This document shows, one piece after another, positions 45,927 through 55,191 of a stretch of DNA of 64,000 bases. The position numbers and the translations under genes were made by a program. Numbering within the stretch: position 1 is the first letter of the stretch; every line of letters starts with the position of its first letter. The notes beneath the pieces were generated by a model. It searched no databases. It was given only the letters and a program-made list of their open reading frames with translations, and had not been told where the DNA came from. The DNA comes from CAJXSN01 sp947492235 (GTDB taxonomy: Bacteria > Pseudomonadota > Alphaproteobacteria > Sphingomonadales > Sphingomonadaceae), in the NCBI RefSeq assembly GCF_042492175.1, contig NZ_CP170453.1:2666001-2730000 (forward strand). Direction: 5' to 3'.

Positions 45927-46894
45927 GCGGCTTCTCCCGTGGTCTCTTCGGCGTGGTTTTCCACCAGACCGACGAAGATGTCCTCCAGACTGCTCTCGCG
46001 AATGTCTATACCGACATAATCGATACCGGCCCGGACTAGCGCCTTGGTCAATTTGGCAACTTCGGCGCGACCCTTCCCCGATCCGTCGCCGCCGCGGTAA
46101 CACAGCTCTTTGCCGTCTTTCTCGAGCGTGATCGGGAAGTGCGCGATGGCCGGGGGCAAAGCGCTCATCGGCTTGGCCAGCTCGATCACCGCTTCGGTGG
46201 TGCCGAGGCGCTGGATCATCGCGTCCTTGTCATCCACCATCAGGATTTTGCCCTGGCGGATGATACCCACCCGGTCGGCCATTTCCTCGGCCTCCTCGAT
46301 ATAATGCGTGGTCAGAATGATCGTCGTCCCGCGCTCGCGCATCTGGCCGATCAGCCGCCACATATCCTTGCGCAGCTCCACATCCACGCCAGCGGTCGGT
46401 TCGTCGAGAAACAACAGATCCGGCTCGTGCGCCAAGGCTTTGGCGATCAGCACGCGGCGCTTCATGCCGCCAGACAATGCGCGGATTTGTTCGTCCCGTT
46501 TATCCCACAGGCTAAGGCTACGGAGCACTTCCTCGATCCGGGCTTTATCGGGAGCCAGCCCGAACAGGCCGCGCGAATAGCTGACCGACCGGATGACCTT
46601 CTCGAACATGTCGGTCGAAAGCTCTTGAGGGACCAAACCGATGCGTGCCCGGGAGCTGCGCCAATTGTTGCGGATGTCTTCACCGAACACTTCGATTGTG
46701 CCCGAAGTGGGCGTCACCAGCCCGCAAACCGCGCTGATCAGGGTAGTTTTGCCTGCGCCATTAGGCCCGAGCAGCGCGAAAATCTCGCCCTTGCGGATTT
46801 CCAGATCGACATTTTCCATGGCGGTCAGGCCGCCGGGGTAGGTTTTGGTCAGCCCGGTCAGGCGGAGAATTGTCTCGGACGGATTATCAGGCAT
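45923..46894 (-). CDS. ABC transporter ATP-binding protein
   Basis: A 323-residue ATPase. Walker A is LLGPNGAGKTT, the signature LSGGMKRRVLIAKAL, Walker B LLFLDEPTAGVD and the switch His follows in ILTTHYIEEAEEM. A C-terminal extension of about 90 residues (after residue 230) is typical of ABC-2 drug-export ATPases. The ribosome site AGAAGGG precedes the ATG at 46894, which lies seven bases after queA, so the pair is embedded in the queA transcript. Confidence 0.93.
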   Translation of the reverse strand: MPDNPSETILRLTGLTKTYPGGLTAMENVDLEIRKGEIFALLGPNGAGKTTLISAVCGLVTPTSGTIEVFGEDIRNNWRSSRARIGLVPQELSTDMFEKVIRSVSYSRGLFGLAPDKARIEEVLRSLSLWDKRDEQIRALSGGMKRRVLIAKALAHEPDLLFLDEPTAGVDVELRKDMWRLIGQMRERGTTIILTTHYIEEAEEMADRVGIIRQGKILMVDDKDAMIQRLGTTEAVIELAKPMSALPPAIAHFPITLEKDGKELCYRGGDGSGKGRAEVAKLTKALVRAGIDYVGIDIRESSLEDIFVGLVENHAEETTGEAA

Positions 46895-46901
46895 GCCCTT
46901 C

Positions 46902-47930
46902 TCATGGCAGCAGCAGCGAGGAATCTCCATAGCTGTAAAAGCGGTATTCTTTCGCAATCGCGTGGGCGTAAACGTCCATGATCCGCTCCCGCCCGATCAG
47001 CGCACTGACCAGCATCATCAGGGTGGATTTGGGGAGATGGAAATTGGTCATCAATCCATCGACCGCGCGGAAGGCGTAGCCCGGCGTGATGAAGATGGAG
47101 GTGTCGCCCTCGAACGGCTGGATGATGCCCCGCTCATCCGCAGCGCTTTCTAAGAGACGCAGCGAGGTAGTGCCCACCGCAATCAAGCGCCTGCCATTGG
47201 CCCGCACGGCGTTCAGCCGATCCGCTGTAGCCGCGTCAATCCGTCCCCATTCCGCGTGCATCTGATGGTCGTCAGTATCGTCTGCCTTCACTGGCAAGAA
47301 GGTTCCTGCCCCGACATGCAGAGTTAGTGTCTCACGGTGGATCCCGCGCTCGTCCAAGGCCGCTAGGAGGTTAGGCGTGAAATGCAACGCCGCAGTCGGT
47401 GCAGCGACCGCGCCATCTTCCTCTGCGAAAATAGTCTGGTAATCCTCGTGGTCGCGCTCATCCGTGGGGCGCTTGCCCGCAATATAGGGAGGCAGAGGCA
47501 TCGTACCTGCGCGTTCGAGCAGAACCTCGACCGGCTCCTGCCCTTCGAACGCGAGCGTCCAGCTGCCATCCTCGGCGCGCGCCTCTGCAATCGCGAAGAC
47601 ATCGGAGCCGAAATCGACCCTGTCCCCATCATGCAGGCGTTTGCCGTTCCGAGTGAAGGCCTGCCATCGCCGAAGGTCGAGCCGCTTGTGCAAGGTCGCG
47701 CCGATGGTGGCTTCGCCGCGCTTGCCGGTCAGCTGGGCGGGAATGACTCGAGTATCGTTGAAGACCAGCACATCGCCGGGTTCCAGCAGATCGGGCAGAT
47801 CGCGGACCGATTTGTCGGCCAATGCTTCCTGCCCGCGCGCGACCAGCATCCGCGCTGTGTCACGCGGGCTGACCGGGCGCAGCGCGATCAGATCATTGGG
47901 GAGGTCGAAATCGAACAGATCGACGCGCAT
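46902..47930 (-). CDS. queA: S-adenosylmethionine:tRNA ribosyltransferase-isomerase
   Basis: A 342-residue QueA that transfers and rearranges the ribosyl of SAM onto 7-aminomethyl-deazaguanine in tRNA, giving epoxyqueuosine. Characteristic are MRVDLFDFDLPNDLIALRP, FNDTRVIPAQLTGKR, HVGAGTFLPVKADDTDDHQM and the terminal AIAKEYRFYSYGDSSLLLP. An in-frame GTG at 47933 immediately precedes the chosen ATG. Confidence 0.97.
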   Translation of the reverse strand: MRVDLFDFDLPNDLIALRPVSPRDTARMLVARGQEALADKSVRDLPDLLEPGDVLVFNDTRVIPAQLTGKRGEATIGATLHKRLDLRRWQAFTRNGKRLHDGDRVDFGSDVFAIAEARAEDGSWTLAFEGQEPVEVLLERAGTMPLPPYIAGKRPTDERDHEDYQTIFAEEDGAVAAPTAALHFTPNLLAALDERGIHRETLTLHVGAGTFLPVKADDTDDHQMHAEWGRIDAATADRLNAVRANGRRLIAVGTTSLRLLESAADERGIIQPFEGDTSIFITPGYAFRAVDGLMTNFHLPKSTLMMLVSALIGRERIMDVYAHAIAKEYRFYSYGDSSLLLP

Positions 47931-47975
47931 CACTGTGCTCCTGAACCGCAGCGCAGACTGCGATCCGGCTGCGGG

Positions 47976-48662
47976 TTATTCACCCAGCGGCGCGTTCAGA
48001 TCATCGATGCTGATACCATCAAACGCTGGCGTATCCTGCTCCGGCACCGGTGCCGGCATCGGTGCGGGAACGGGCTTGTTATCGCTGGCGATAGATGCCT
48101 GCAGGATCCGTGTTGGATTCGCTGGCGGCTCGCCGCGTTCGACCGTGTCCACCACATCCATGCCGGAGATAACCCGGCCGAAATTGGTGTATTTGTTATC
48201 CAGCGAGAAACGCGGATAGAACACGATGAAAAACTGGCTGTTGGCGCTGTCTTCACTCTGGGCGCGGGCCATGGACACGCTGCCGCGCAAATGCGGCATC
48301 GGATTGAATTCAGCCTTTAGGTCGGGAAGCGGCGAGCCGCCCTGCCCCGTACCGGTCGGGTCGCCGGTCTGGGCCATGAAACCCTCGATCACCCGGTGGA
48401 AAATCACTCCGTCGTAAAAGCCCTGCCGCGCGAGGGTCTTGATCCGGTCAACATGGCCGGGTGCCCAATCGGGCATCAGGCGAATGGCCACGCGGCCACC
48501 ATTGCTGAGATCGAGCAGCAGGATATTCTCGCGGTCTTCCGCTGCGTTGAAATTCACTGGCGCGTAGATCTTCGGCGTCGCAGGTGCTTCTGCCTCTTGA
48601 GCAGCAGCAGGAGACACGGTCAGCGCAGCAAGGGCACCGGCGGCAATAAGGCGTTTGAACAT
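47976..48662 (-). CDS. Periplasmic cyclophilin-type peptidyl-prolyl isomerase
   Basis: A 228-residue exported PPIase. The signal peptide (MFKRLIAAGALAALTVSPAA) is followed by a cyclophilin domain (about residues 40-190) with active-site features GVIFHRVIEGFMAQTGDPTG, SMARAQSEDSANSQFFI and YTNFGRVISGMDVVD. The C-terminal 35 residues are Pro-rich, then acidic. It would assist folding of exported proteins. It lies between coaD and queA in a minus-strand gene series. Confidence 0.93.
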   Translation of the reverse strand: MFKRLIAAGALAALTVSPAAAQEAEAPATPKIYAPVNFNAAEDRENILLLDLSNGGRVAIRLMPDWAPGHVDRIKTLARQGFYDGVIFHRVIEGFMAQTGDPTGTGQGGSPLPDLKAEFNPMPHLRGSVSMARAQSEDSANSQFFIVFYPRFSLDNKYTNFGRVISGMDVVDTVERGEPPANPTRILQASIASDNKPVPAPMPAPVPEQDTPAFDGISIDDLNAPLGE

Positions 48663-48765
48663 GAAGGATGAGGGTCCTGAAATCTGATCTGTAATGATGG
48701 TTTGGGCTTAGCGAAGGCGCGCTGTCACTATAATGAATGGCGCTTACAGGGGATCACGCGAGAAG

Positions 48766-49290
48766 TCAGTAGTCCCCCCGCTTGCCGATGGTTTCGACCC
48801 GCGCATTGACCTGATCGCGCACGGCCGGGCTGACAAACGGGGTTATATCTCCGCCGTAGATCGCGATTTCCTTCACCAGCTTGGAAGCGATCGGCTGCAG
48901 ACACACATCGGCCATCAGGAAGACAGTTTCGATCTCGTCATCAAGCTGCTGGTTCATCCCCGCCATCTGATACTCGTATTCGAAATCGGCGACTGCGCGC
49001 AGGCCGCGCACGATCACGCTGGCGCCTTGCTTACGGGCAAATTTCATCAGCAGCGCATCGAAACCGACAACGCGGGCGTTGGCAATTTCCATTTCTGCCA
49101 GCTCGGCAGTGACCATCTCCATCCGCTCTTCGGGAGTGAACATCGGGTTCTTCGATGGATTGGTGGTAACGCCGATAATCAGCTCGTCGACCAGCTTCGC
49201 CCCACGCCGGATAATGTCCCTGTGGCCCAGAGTAATCGGATCGAATGTACCGGGGTAAACCCCGATACGCTTGGCTTCGGTGCCGCTCAT
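48766..49290 (-). CDS. coaD: Phosphopantetheine adenylyltransferase
   Basis: A 174-residue nucleotidyltransferase that converts 4'-phosphopantetheine and ATP to dephospho-CoA. The T/H-x-G-H motif is visible in YPGTFDPITLGHRDII, with VRGLRAVADFEYEYQMAGMN (substrate loop) and the conserved C-terminal VSPAVRDQVNAR. Its ATG overlaps the ispA stop by four bases. Confidence 0.97.
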   Translation of the reverse strand: MSGTEAKRIGVYPGTFDPITLGHRDIIRRGAKLVDELIIGVTTNPSKNPMFTPEERMEMVTAELAEMEIANARVVGFDALLMKFARKQGASVIVRGLRAVADFEYEYQMAGMNQQLDDEIETVFLMADVCLQPIASKLVKEIAIYGGDITPFVSPAVRDQVNARVETIGKRGDY

Positions 49291-50207
49291 TTGTCTCTCT
49301 CCACGATAAACCGGGCCAGCGCGATCAGCAACGACGCCTCGCTGCCGTAATGCGCCAGATGGCCAGCAGCCTGATCCATCAATGCCCGTGCCTGATTGCG
49401 CGCGCCCTCGATGCCCATCAGTGTGACAAAGGTCTGCTTGCCCTGCTCGCTATCCTTGCCAACCGCCTTGCCGACCGTTTCCTCGTCACCTTCGACATCG
49501 AGAAGATCGTCAGCAATCTGAAATGCAAGCCCGACATCACGTGCATAGGCTCGCAGCGAGGTACGCCCTTCGGGCTGAAGCTTGCCCAAAATAGCGCCCA
49601 TCTCCACGCTTGCGGCGAGCAGCGCGCCTGTCTTCAATTGCTGGAGGCGAGTAATCGTCGGCAGATCGTACGTCGCGCTGTCGGCGGCCATGTCCATGAC
49701 CTGTCCCCCTGCCATGCCGTTCATGCCCGAGGCAGTGGCAAGGGTGCGAGTCAACTCTGCGCGGGTGAACGGGTCGGTGCTCGTCTCTTCATCGGTCAGT
49801 ATTTCGAAGGCCAGCGCATGCAGGGAATCGCCCGCCAGCACAGCGGTCGCCTCATCGAATGCCTTGTGCAAAGTGGGCTTGCCCCGGCGCAGGTCGTCAT
49901 CGTCCATGCACGGCAGATCGTCATGGATCAGCGAATAGACGTGGATCGCCTCCACCGCGCAGGCGGCGCGCAATGCAGGCTCGCGGGCAACGCCCAGCAT
50001 CTCCGCCGTCGCCACTAACAATAAAGGCCGCACCCGCTTGCCGCCATCCATCGCGGAGTACCGCATCGCTTCCACCAGCGGCCGGCGCGTATCGTCGGGC
50101 AACGGCAGAAGCGCATCGAACAGCGCATCAACATCCGTCTGTATGCGGGCGAAGGCCTCGTCCAGTTCCGCCGTATCTTTGCCGACCAGTTCCACCGCCT
50201 CGCTCAC
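49287..50207 (-). CDS. ispA: Farnesyl diphosphate synthase (short-chain polyprenyl synthetase)
   Basis: A 306-residue prenyltransferase. The first Asp-rich motif is DDLPCMDDDDLRRGKPT and the second DDLLDVEGDEE; EAIHVYSLIHDDLPC precedes the first. The first motif has the two-residue insert of bacterial IspA, and GVS-type chain-length residues fit farnesyl diphosphate. Start is GTG (50207), overlapping the xseB stop (GTGA); the open frame upstream belongs to xseB in another frame. The xseB-ispA pair is a conserved bacterial arrangement (often with dxs). Confidence 0.93.
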   Translation of the reverse strand: MSEAVELVGKDTAELDEAFARIQTDVDALFDALLPLPDDTRRPLVEAMRYSAMDGGKRVRPLLLVATAEMLGVAREPALRAACAVEAIHVYSLIHDDLPCMDDDDLRRGKPTLHKAFDEATAVLAGDSLHALAFEILTDEETSTDPFTRAELTRTLATASGMNGMAGGQVMDMAADSATYDLPTITRLQQLKTGALLAASVEMGAILGKLQPEGRTSLRAYARDVGLAFQIADDLLDVEGDEETVGKAVGKDSEQGKQTFVTLMGIEGARNQARALMDQAAGHLAHYGSEASLLIALARFIVERDK

Positions 50208-50473
50208 CCCTGCGGTTCGCTGTCGAATGGGCGCGTGCCTGTTGCCTTGCCGTCGCCGTCTTGCACAATCGCCTCGATCCGGGCCTGCGCTGCGTCGAGC
50301 CGGGCCTGACACGCTTTGCGCAGTTCCTCCCCGCGCGAATACAGATTGATCGATTCGTCCAGCGGCACATCGCCGCTCTCAAGCTGACGCACGACCTGCT
50401 CCAGCGCTGCCAGCGCCTGTTCGAATGTCATATCGGTGATGGCCGTCGATGCGGCGTTTGAACCCTCTTCCAT
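50204..50473 (-). CDS. xseB: Exodeoxyribonuclease VII small subunit
   Basis: An 89-residue helical protein matching XseB (MTFEQALAALEQVVRQLESG, VPLDESINLYSRGEELRKAC). With XseA it makes the exonuclease that degrades single-stranded DNA. An in-frame ATG at 50485 would add four residues; neither has a clear ribosome site. It is the first gene of the minus-strand series reaching to tgt. Confidence 0.93.
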   Translation of the reverse strand: MEEGSNAASTAITDMTFEQALAALEQVVRQLESGDVPLDESINLYSRGEELRKACQARLDAAQARIEAIVQDGDGKATGTRPFDSEPQG

Positions 50474-50548
50474 GGAACGGAGCATTGACCGCGCCGTTCA
50501 CCATGGTCAAGGCACCGAAAATCTCGGGGCCATCAGGGGAGCGCAATT

Positions 50549-50947
50549 ATGCAATGGATTATCGCCTATATCGCCGCCGCCATCGCCTTCGGAATTCTTG
50601 ATGCCTTGTGGCTCAACTGGGCCGGACCAAACTTCTATCGGCCCCGGATTGGCGAGGTAATGGCCGAGTCATTCAATGCCGCGCCCGCCGCAGTGTTCTA
50701 CTTTCTTTACTTGGCCGGAATGGTCTGGTTCGCGATCAAGCCGGGTCTGGCTTCCGGGTCTGTCGCCACAGCCGTCCTCAACGGAGCGCTGCTGGGCGGG
50801 CTTTGCTACGCCACCTATGATCTGACCAGTCAGGCGGTCCTGAAACAATGGTCGACCACCGTGACAGTCGCGGATATCGCTTGGGGTGCATTTGCAACCG
50901 CGACAGCAGCGGGCATAGCAACATGGGTGACATTGCGATTCACCTGA
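50549..50947 (+). CDS. DUF2177 family membrane protein
   Basis: A 132-residue protein with four membrane helices. The opening WIIAYIAAAIAFGILDALWL and the central YFLYLAGMVWFAIKPGL match DUF2177; the segment CYATYDLTSQAVLKQWS is the conserved loop. Function unknown. Divergent from xseB, with a ribosome site GGGGAG upstream (50533-50538). Confidence 0.88.
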   Translation: MQWIIAYIAAAIAFGILDALWLNWAGPNFYRPRIGEVMAESFNAAPAAVFYFLYLAGMVWFAIKPGLASGSVATAVLNGALLGGLCYATYDLTSQAVLKQWSTTVTVADIAWGAFATATAAGIATWVTLRFT

Positions 50948-50981
50948 AGGATTTTGCTTAACCGGGGGGACCTAAGCACAC

Positions 50982-51662
50982 ATGTTCATCGGCCATTTCT
51001 CAGCCGCATTCGTCGCCGCTGCCGCATCGCGTCGCGCGCCCAGCCTGCCGACCCTGTTTGTCGGGGCGCAGCTGGTGGATTGGGTGTTCTTCACCTTCAC
51101 CCTGATCGGTTTGGAACAGATGCGCGTGGTGCCGGGGATCACGGCCATGAACCCGCTCGACCTGTACTTCATGCCCTACACCCACAGCCTATTGGGGACA
51201 GCGGTCTGGGGCCTCGCCTTCGCGCTGTTTGCACTGGTTAGGTGGCGCAATGCGGTTCCGGCTGTGATCGGGTTCTTCGTGGTGTTGTCGCACTGGATTC
51301 TCGATCTGGTCACCCACCGTCCCGATCTTACGCTGGCTGGCGGCGACCATAAAATCGGGCTGGGTCTATGGGACTATCCCTGGGCAGCGATATCGCTGGA
51401 ACTGGCGCTGATCCTTGGCAGCTTCGCCTATTTCATGAGCCGCACGCGCGGTCCGATTGCACCGCCGCTCATCCTCATCGGTGTCATGCTGATCATGCAG
51501 GCAATCAACTGGTTCGGCCCCGAACCAACCGAAGCGGGACCGGCTTTGTATCTCACCGCCTTGCTGTCCTTCCTGATCGTCACCCTGATTGCTGCATGGG
51601 TGGGCGCGACACGGTGGCATAAACGCGAGGTCGGACTGGCAGTGGCGAGCCTGCAGCGCTAA
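50982..51662 (+). CDS. Membrane protein, YdjM-like (putative metal-dependent hydrolase fold)
   Basis: A 226-residue protein with six or seven membrane helices. Conserved polar residues sit in membrane-adjacent positions: GHFSAAF at the N terminus, AQLVDWVFF, MPYTHSLLGT and SHWILDLVTHRPD. The His/Asp pattern resembles the YdjM/LexA-regulated membrane hydrolase family, but identity is not certain. RBS-like GGGGGA lies about ten bases upstream. It precedes purL by nine bases. Confidence 0.7.
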   Translation: MFIGHFSAAFVAAAASRRAPSLPTLFVGAQLVDWVFFTFTLIGLEQMRVVPGITAMNPLDLYFMPYTHSLLGTAVWGLAFALFALVRWRNAVPAVIGFFVVLSHWILDLVTHRPDLTLAGGDHKIGLGLWDYPWAAISLELALILGSFAYFMSRTRGPIAPPLILIGVMLIMQAINWFGPEPTEAGPALYLTALLSFLIVTLIAAWVGATRWHKREVGLAVASLQR

Positions 51663-51671
51663 GCGGCGGGC

Positions 51672-53882
51672 ATGGCGACACAGACCGACTCGATCACCCC
51701 GCAAATAGTTCAACAGCACGGGCTGAGCCCGGAGGAATATGAGCGCGTGCTCGCTGGATTGGGGCGCGAGCCCAATCTGGTGGAGCTCGGCATATTCTCG
51801 GTCATGTGGTCCGAGCATTGCAGCTACAAATCATCGCGCCTGCATCTGAAGAAATTGCCGACCGAAGCGCCGTGGGTGATCTGCGGACCGGGCGAGAACG
51901 CGGGTGTGATCGACATTGGCGACGGTCAGGCCTGTATCTTCAAGATGGAGAGCCACAACCACCCGTCCTACATCGAGCCTTATCAGGGAGCAGCGACCGG
52001 CGTCGGCGGGATTTTGCGCGACGTCTTCACTATGGGCGCGCGGCCGGTTGCCAACGCCAACGCGCTGCGCTTCGGGCGGCCGGAGCATCCCAAGATGAAG
52101 CATCTGGTGCAGGGCGTGGTCGCCGGCATCGGTGGTTATGGCAACTGCGTCGGCGTGCCGACTGTCGCGGGCGAGACGAACTTCCACCCGGCCTATGACG
52201 GCAATATCCTCGTCAATGCGATGACTGTGGGGGTCGCAGATGCGGACAAGATTTTCTACAGCGCCGCCACCGGCGTCGGCAATCCGATCGTTTATGTCGG
52301 GAGCAAAACCGGCCGCGACGGAATCCACGGTGCGACCATGGCGAGCGCCGATTTCGGCGAGGATACCGAAGCGAAGCGCCCGACCGTGCAAGTGGGCGAT
52401 CCTTTTACCGAGAAGCTGCTGATCGAAGCCTGTCTGGAATTGATGGCGACCGATGCCATCGTCGCGATTCAGGACATGGGCGCAGCGGGCCTGACGTCTT
52501 CGGGTGTGGAAATGGCCACCAATGGCAAAGCCGGCATCCGCCTAAACATGAACGCCGTGCCATGCCGCGAAGAGGGCATGACACCTTACGAGATGATGTT
52601 GAGCGAGAGCCAGGAGCGTATGCTGATGGTGCTCAAGCCCGGCAAGGAGGCGATGGCCGCCGAGATTTTCAGGAAGTGGGAACTCGATTTCGCGGTCATC
52701 GGCGAAGTGACCGATACCCGCCACATGGTGCTGGAATTCGATGGCGAAGTGGTGTGCGATATTCCGCTCGGCCCGCTCGCCGCCGATGCTCCCGAATATG
52801 ACCGGCCCTATCTGTCGAAGGACGAATACAGCGCCTGGGCCAAGGTGCCCGCGCTGGAAGATGTGCCCGAAAGCACCGATATCGCTGGCGATCTTCTCAA
52901 GCTGATGGCCAGCCCCGCCCTCGCCTCGCGCCAATGGATTGCGCAGCAATATGACAGCCAGGTCGGAGCGGATACGCTGCAGACAGGCGGCGATGCCGGT
53001 GTGGTCCGCGTTCACGGAACACAGAAAGCACTCGCGATCAGCACCGATTGCACTCCGCGCTATGTCTATGCCGACCCGTTCGAAGGCGGCAAACAGGCAG
53101 TTGCAGAGGCCTATCGCAATCTGAGCACCGTCGGTGCGCGTCCGCTCGCAGTGACCAATTGCCTCAATTTCGCCAATCCCGAACGGCCTGAAATCATGGC
53201 CCAGCTGGTCCACGCGCTGGAAGGCATGGGCGAGGCCTGCCGCACGCTCGATTTCCCGATCGTGAGCGGCAATGTGTCGCTCTACAACGAAAGTAAGGCG
53301 ACGGGTGGCGGCAGCGCCATTTTGCCGACCCCCGCGATTGGCGGCGTGGGTCTGATCGACGATAGCGCCAACATGATGGCCAGCAGTTTTGTCAAGGAAG
53401 GCGAGACCATCTTGCTGATCGGCTACGGCCCCGGCCATCTGGGCCAGTCGCAGTGGCTGCGCACCATTCACGGGCGTGAAGACGGTTCGCCGCCACCGGT
53501 CGATCTGGCGGTGGAGAAGCGGCTGGGCGAACTGGTCCGCGCTCTTATCTCAGAAGGAAATATCAGCGCAGCGCACGATGTTTCCGATGGCGGACCTCTG
53601 GTCGCAATTGCCGAAATGGCCATGTCTGGCGGCATCGGTGCTAAGCTGAAATTGCCGGAAACAGACAAGCTGACCGCTGCTCTGTTCGGCGAAGATCAGG
53701 GGCGGATCTTGGTCGCAACCAGTGACCCGGCCGTGATCGAGCGGGCCAATGCGGTCGAACTCTACGCCAGTGAAGTGGGCACAACAGGCGGCGACAGCCT
53801 CGTCATCGGCGAACAGACTCTATCCATTGCTGATTTGCTTGAGGCCAGCGCCAGCTTCTTCCGCGACTGGATGGAAAGCTAG
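51672..53882 (+). CDS. purL: Phosphoribosylformylglycinamidine synthase subunit PurL
   Basis: A 736-residue small-type PurL that works with separate PurQ and PurS to make FGAM in purine synthesis. Family segments are EHCSYKSSRLHLKKL, KMESHNHPSYIEPYQGAATG, DMGAAGLTSSGVEMA, PIVSGNVSLYNES and AAHDVSDGGPLVAIAEM. purQ and purS are not in the window. The DUF3052 gene follows by five bases. Confidence 0.97.
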   Translation: MATQTDSITPQIVQQHGLSPEEYERVLAGLGREPNLVELGIFSVMWSEHCSYKSSRLHLKKLPTEAPWVICGPGENAGVIDIGDGQACIFKMESHNHPSYIEPYQGAATGVGGILRDVFTMGARPVANANALRFGRPEHPKMKHLVQGVVAGIGGYGNCVGVPTVAGETNFHPAYDGNILVNAMTVGVADADKIFYSAATGVGNPIVYVGSKTGRDGIHGATMASADFGEDTEAKRPTVQVGDPFTEKLLIEACLELMATDAIVAIQDMGAAGLTSSGVEMATNGKAGIRLNMNAVPCREEGMTPYEMMLSESQERMLMVLKPGKEAMAAEIFRKWELDFAVIGEVTDTRHMVLEFDGEVVCDIPLGPLAADAPEYDRPYLSKDEYSAWAKVPALEDVPESTDIAGDLLKLMASPALASRQWIAQQYDSQVGADTLQTGGDAGVVRVHGTQKALAISTDCTPRYVYADPFEGGKQAVAEAYRNLSTVGARPLAVTNCLNFANPERPEIMAQLVHALEGMGEACRTLDFPIVSGNVSLYNESKATGGGSAILPTPAIGGVGLIDDSANMMASSFVKEGETILLIGYGPGHLGQSQWLRTIHGREDGSPPPVDLAVEKRLGELVRALISEGNISAAHDVSDGGPLVAIAEMAMSGGIGAKLKLPETDKLTAALFGEDQGRILVATSDPAVIERANAVELYASEVGTTGGDSLVIGEQTLSIADLLEASASFFRDWMES

Positions 53883-53887
53883 GTCTG

Positions 53888-54295
53888 ATGACCGCAGGCT
53901 ATTCCGGCACCCCGCTCGCTAAAAAGCTCAACCTGCGGGACGAACAGCGCTGCTGGTTTGAGGGGATGCCCGCGAATATTCAGGACGAGATCGACGAATA
54001 CGCGCTGGAGTTGATGTTCGTGGCCAGCCCGGATGAGGGCGTGGATGCGGCACATATTTTCGTCACCTCCGCCACATCGCTGGAAAGCAAACTCGCCGAT
54101 TTGCGCCAGCACATCGCGCCCGACGGGCAAGTCTGGGTGAGTTGGCCGAAAAAGGGCTCCGGCCACGAAACCGAGCTTGATCAGGCGGAAGTCCAAAGGA
54201 TCGGCTTGGCTACCGGTTTCATCGACACGAAGAAATGCGCGGTGGACGAGATCTGGTCGGGTCTGAAATTCGTGATCCCTAAGGCCGATCGCTAG
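53888..54295 (+). CDS. DUF3052 family protein
   Basis: A 135-residue soluble protein matching DUF3052 (MTAGYSGTPLAKKLNLRDEQ, IFVTSATSLESKLADLRQHI, GQVWVSWPKKGSG, DEIWSGLKFVIPKADR). The function of the family is unknown. It is closely spaced after purL and ends four bases from the convergent COQ4 gene. Confidence 0.85.
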   Translation: MTAGYSGTPLAKKLNLRDEQRCWFEGMPANIQDEIDEYALELMFVASPDEGVDAAHIFVTSATSLESKLADLRQHIAPDGQVWVSWPKKGSGHETELDQAEVQRIGLATGFIDTKKCAVDEIWSGLKFVIPKADR

Positions 54296-54298
54296 CGC

Positions 54299-55090
54299 CT
54301 ACGCTGCTGTGGCGTTGCCCGTCATGACCTGCTCTGGCCCGACGCCTTCGGATTTCATGATTTCGAGGCACTGGAAGTAGAGCGCTGGCCGTCCGAGGTT
54401 CAACCGTGCGCGGGCCTCGTCGATGTCTTCATGCATAAGCGCTTCGACATCCTGATGAGCCAGCTTCGCACAAGCGCGCCCTAACCGGCGGCCTTCATTG
54501 ATAGCGCCATAGATCGGCGCAGAGGATCCGCTGTCGTTCTTGATTTCGCGCGCACCGGCATAAGCGATAAACAGAATTCCATTGTTGTGGTTCTGCGAAT
54601 AGCTGAAGCCGAGCAGCGCGGTCTCACCCAGCGCATCGCGGCCATAACCGGTCAGCACATGAAACAAATCATGGGTGTCGCGCAGCCGGTCGAAATACCA
54701 TTCGTACAGGTCTTCGTGGCGTTCTTCCAAGGGTTTGAACTTGTGGCTTTCCGCCACCAATCCGGCTGCAGTCAGACCTTCGCGCCGCATGAAGGCCATA
54801 TACTGCGCAGCCACACTGTTGGGCGCGCAATCGGCCCACCGATCATGATCGTCGAGCATTGGCGGCAAGTCATTGCCCTTCGCAAGAAGCCTCTGCCCGT
54901 CGGGAGATTTGACGAACGCAGCAGCCTGACGCGCCGATTTGCGCCCTGCTGTCGCTTCGATGATATGAAAGACCTGCTCGGTATCTTCTTTGTCCGCGAC
55001 CAACTTGCGGAAATGGCCGAGTGCCTTCAAAGGCTGGAATCGAACCATCGCCCGATCAGGATGCTGCAGAGGCCTATCAATCAATCGCAC
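54299..55090 (-). CDS. COQ4 family protein, copy 1
   Basis: A 263-residue COQ4-like protein. The family motif H-D-x-x-H-x11-E is intact in HDLFHVLTGYGRDALGE and would hold a metal near a lipid site. Eukaryotic COQ4 has been reported to carry out the oxidative decarboxylation of the quinone ring C1 in ubiquinone synthesis; the role of bacterial copies is less clear. The GTG start at 55090 is chosen because a perfect AGGAGG lies five bases upstream (55096-55101). A palindrome shared with copy 2 lies 36 to 56 bases upstream. The closest relative in the window is the protein at 55923. Confidence 0.88.
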   Translation of the reverse strand: MRLIDRPLQHPDRAMVRFQPLKALGHFRKLVADKEDTEQVFHIIEATAGRKSARQAAAFVKSPDGQRLLAKGNDLPPMLDDHDRWADCAPNSVAAQYMAFMRREGLTAAGLVAESHKFKPLEERHEDLYEWYFDRLRDTHDLFHVLTGYGRDALGETALLGFSYSQNHNNGILFIAYAGAREIKNDSGSSAPIYGAINEGRRLGRACAKLAHQDVEALMHEDIDEARARLNLGRPALYFQCLEIMKSEGVGPEQVMTGNATAA

Positions 55091-55125
55091 GCCAGCCTCC
55101 TAACATCGAGAACCCTTGCAAAGAA

Positions 55126-55146
55126 TTACTGACAATCCTGTCAATA
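55126..55146. promoter_or_regulatory. Operator candidate upstream of COQ4 copy 1
   Basis: TTACTGACA (55126-55134), four bases (ATCC), TGTCAATA (55139-55146). The inner TGACA/TGTCA arms are a perfect inverted repeat. The same 17 fixed positions occur at 56764-56784 upstream of COQ4 copy 2. It overlaps the -10 element of the predicted copy 1 promoter, which suggests repression. It also lies upstream of the divergent nitroreductase gene. Confidence 0.65.
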
Positions 55147-55170
55147 CCACCAGAGCAGCAGTTTGTTCAA
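55141..55170 (-). promoter_or_regulatory. Candidate promoter for COQ4 copy 1
   Basis: On the minus strand TTGAAC (55170-55165) and TATTGA (55146-55141) are separated by 18 bases. The -10 hexamer lies inside the shared palindrome. Confidence 0.35.
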
Positions 55171-55191
55171 ATGCAAAACGCAGGCCAATAG

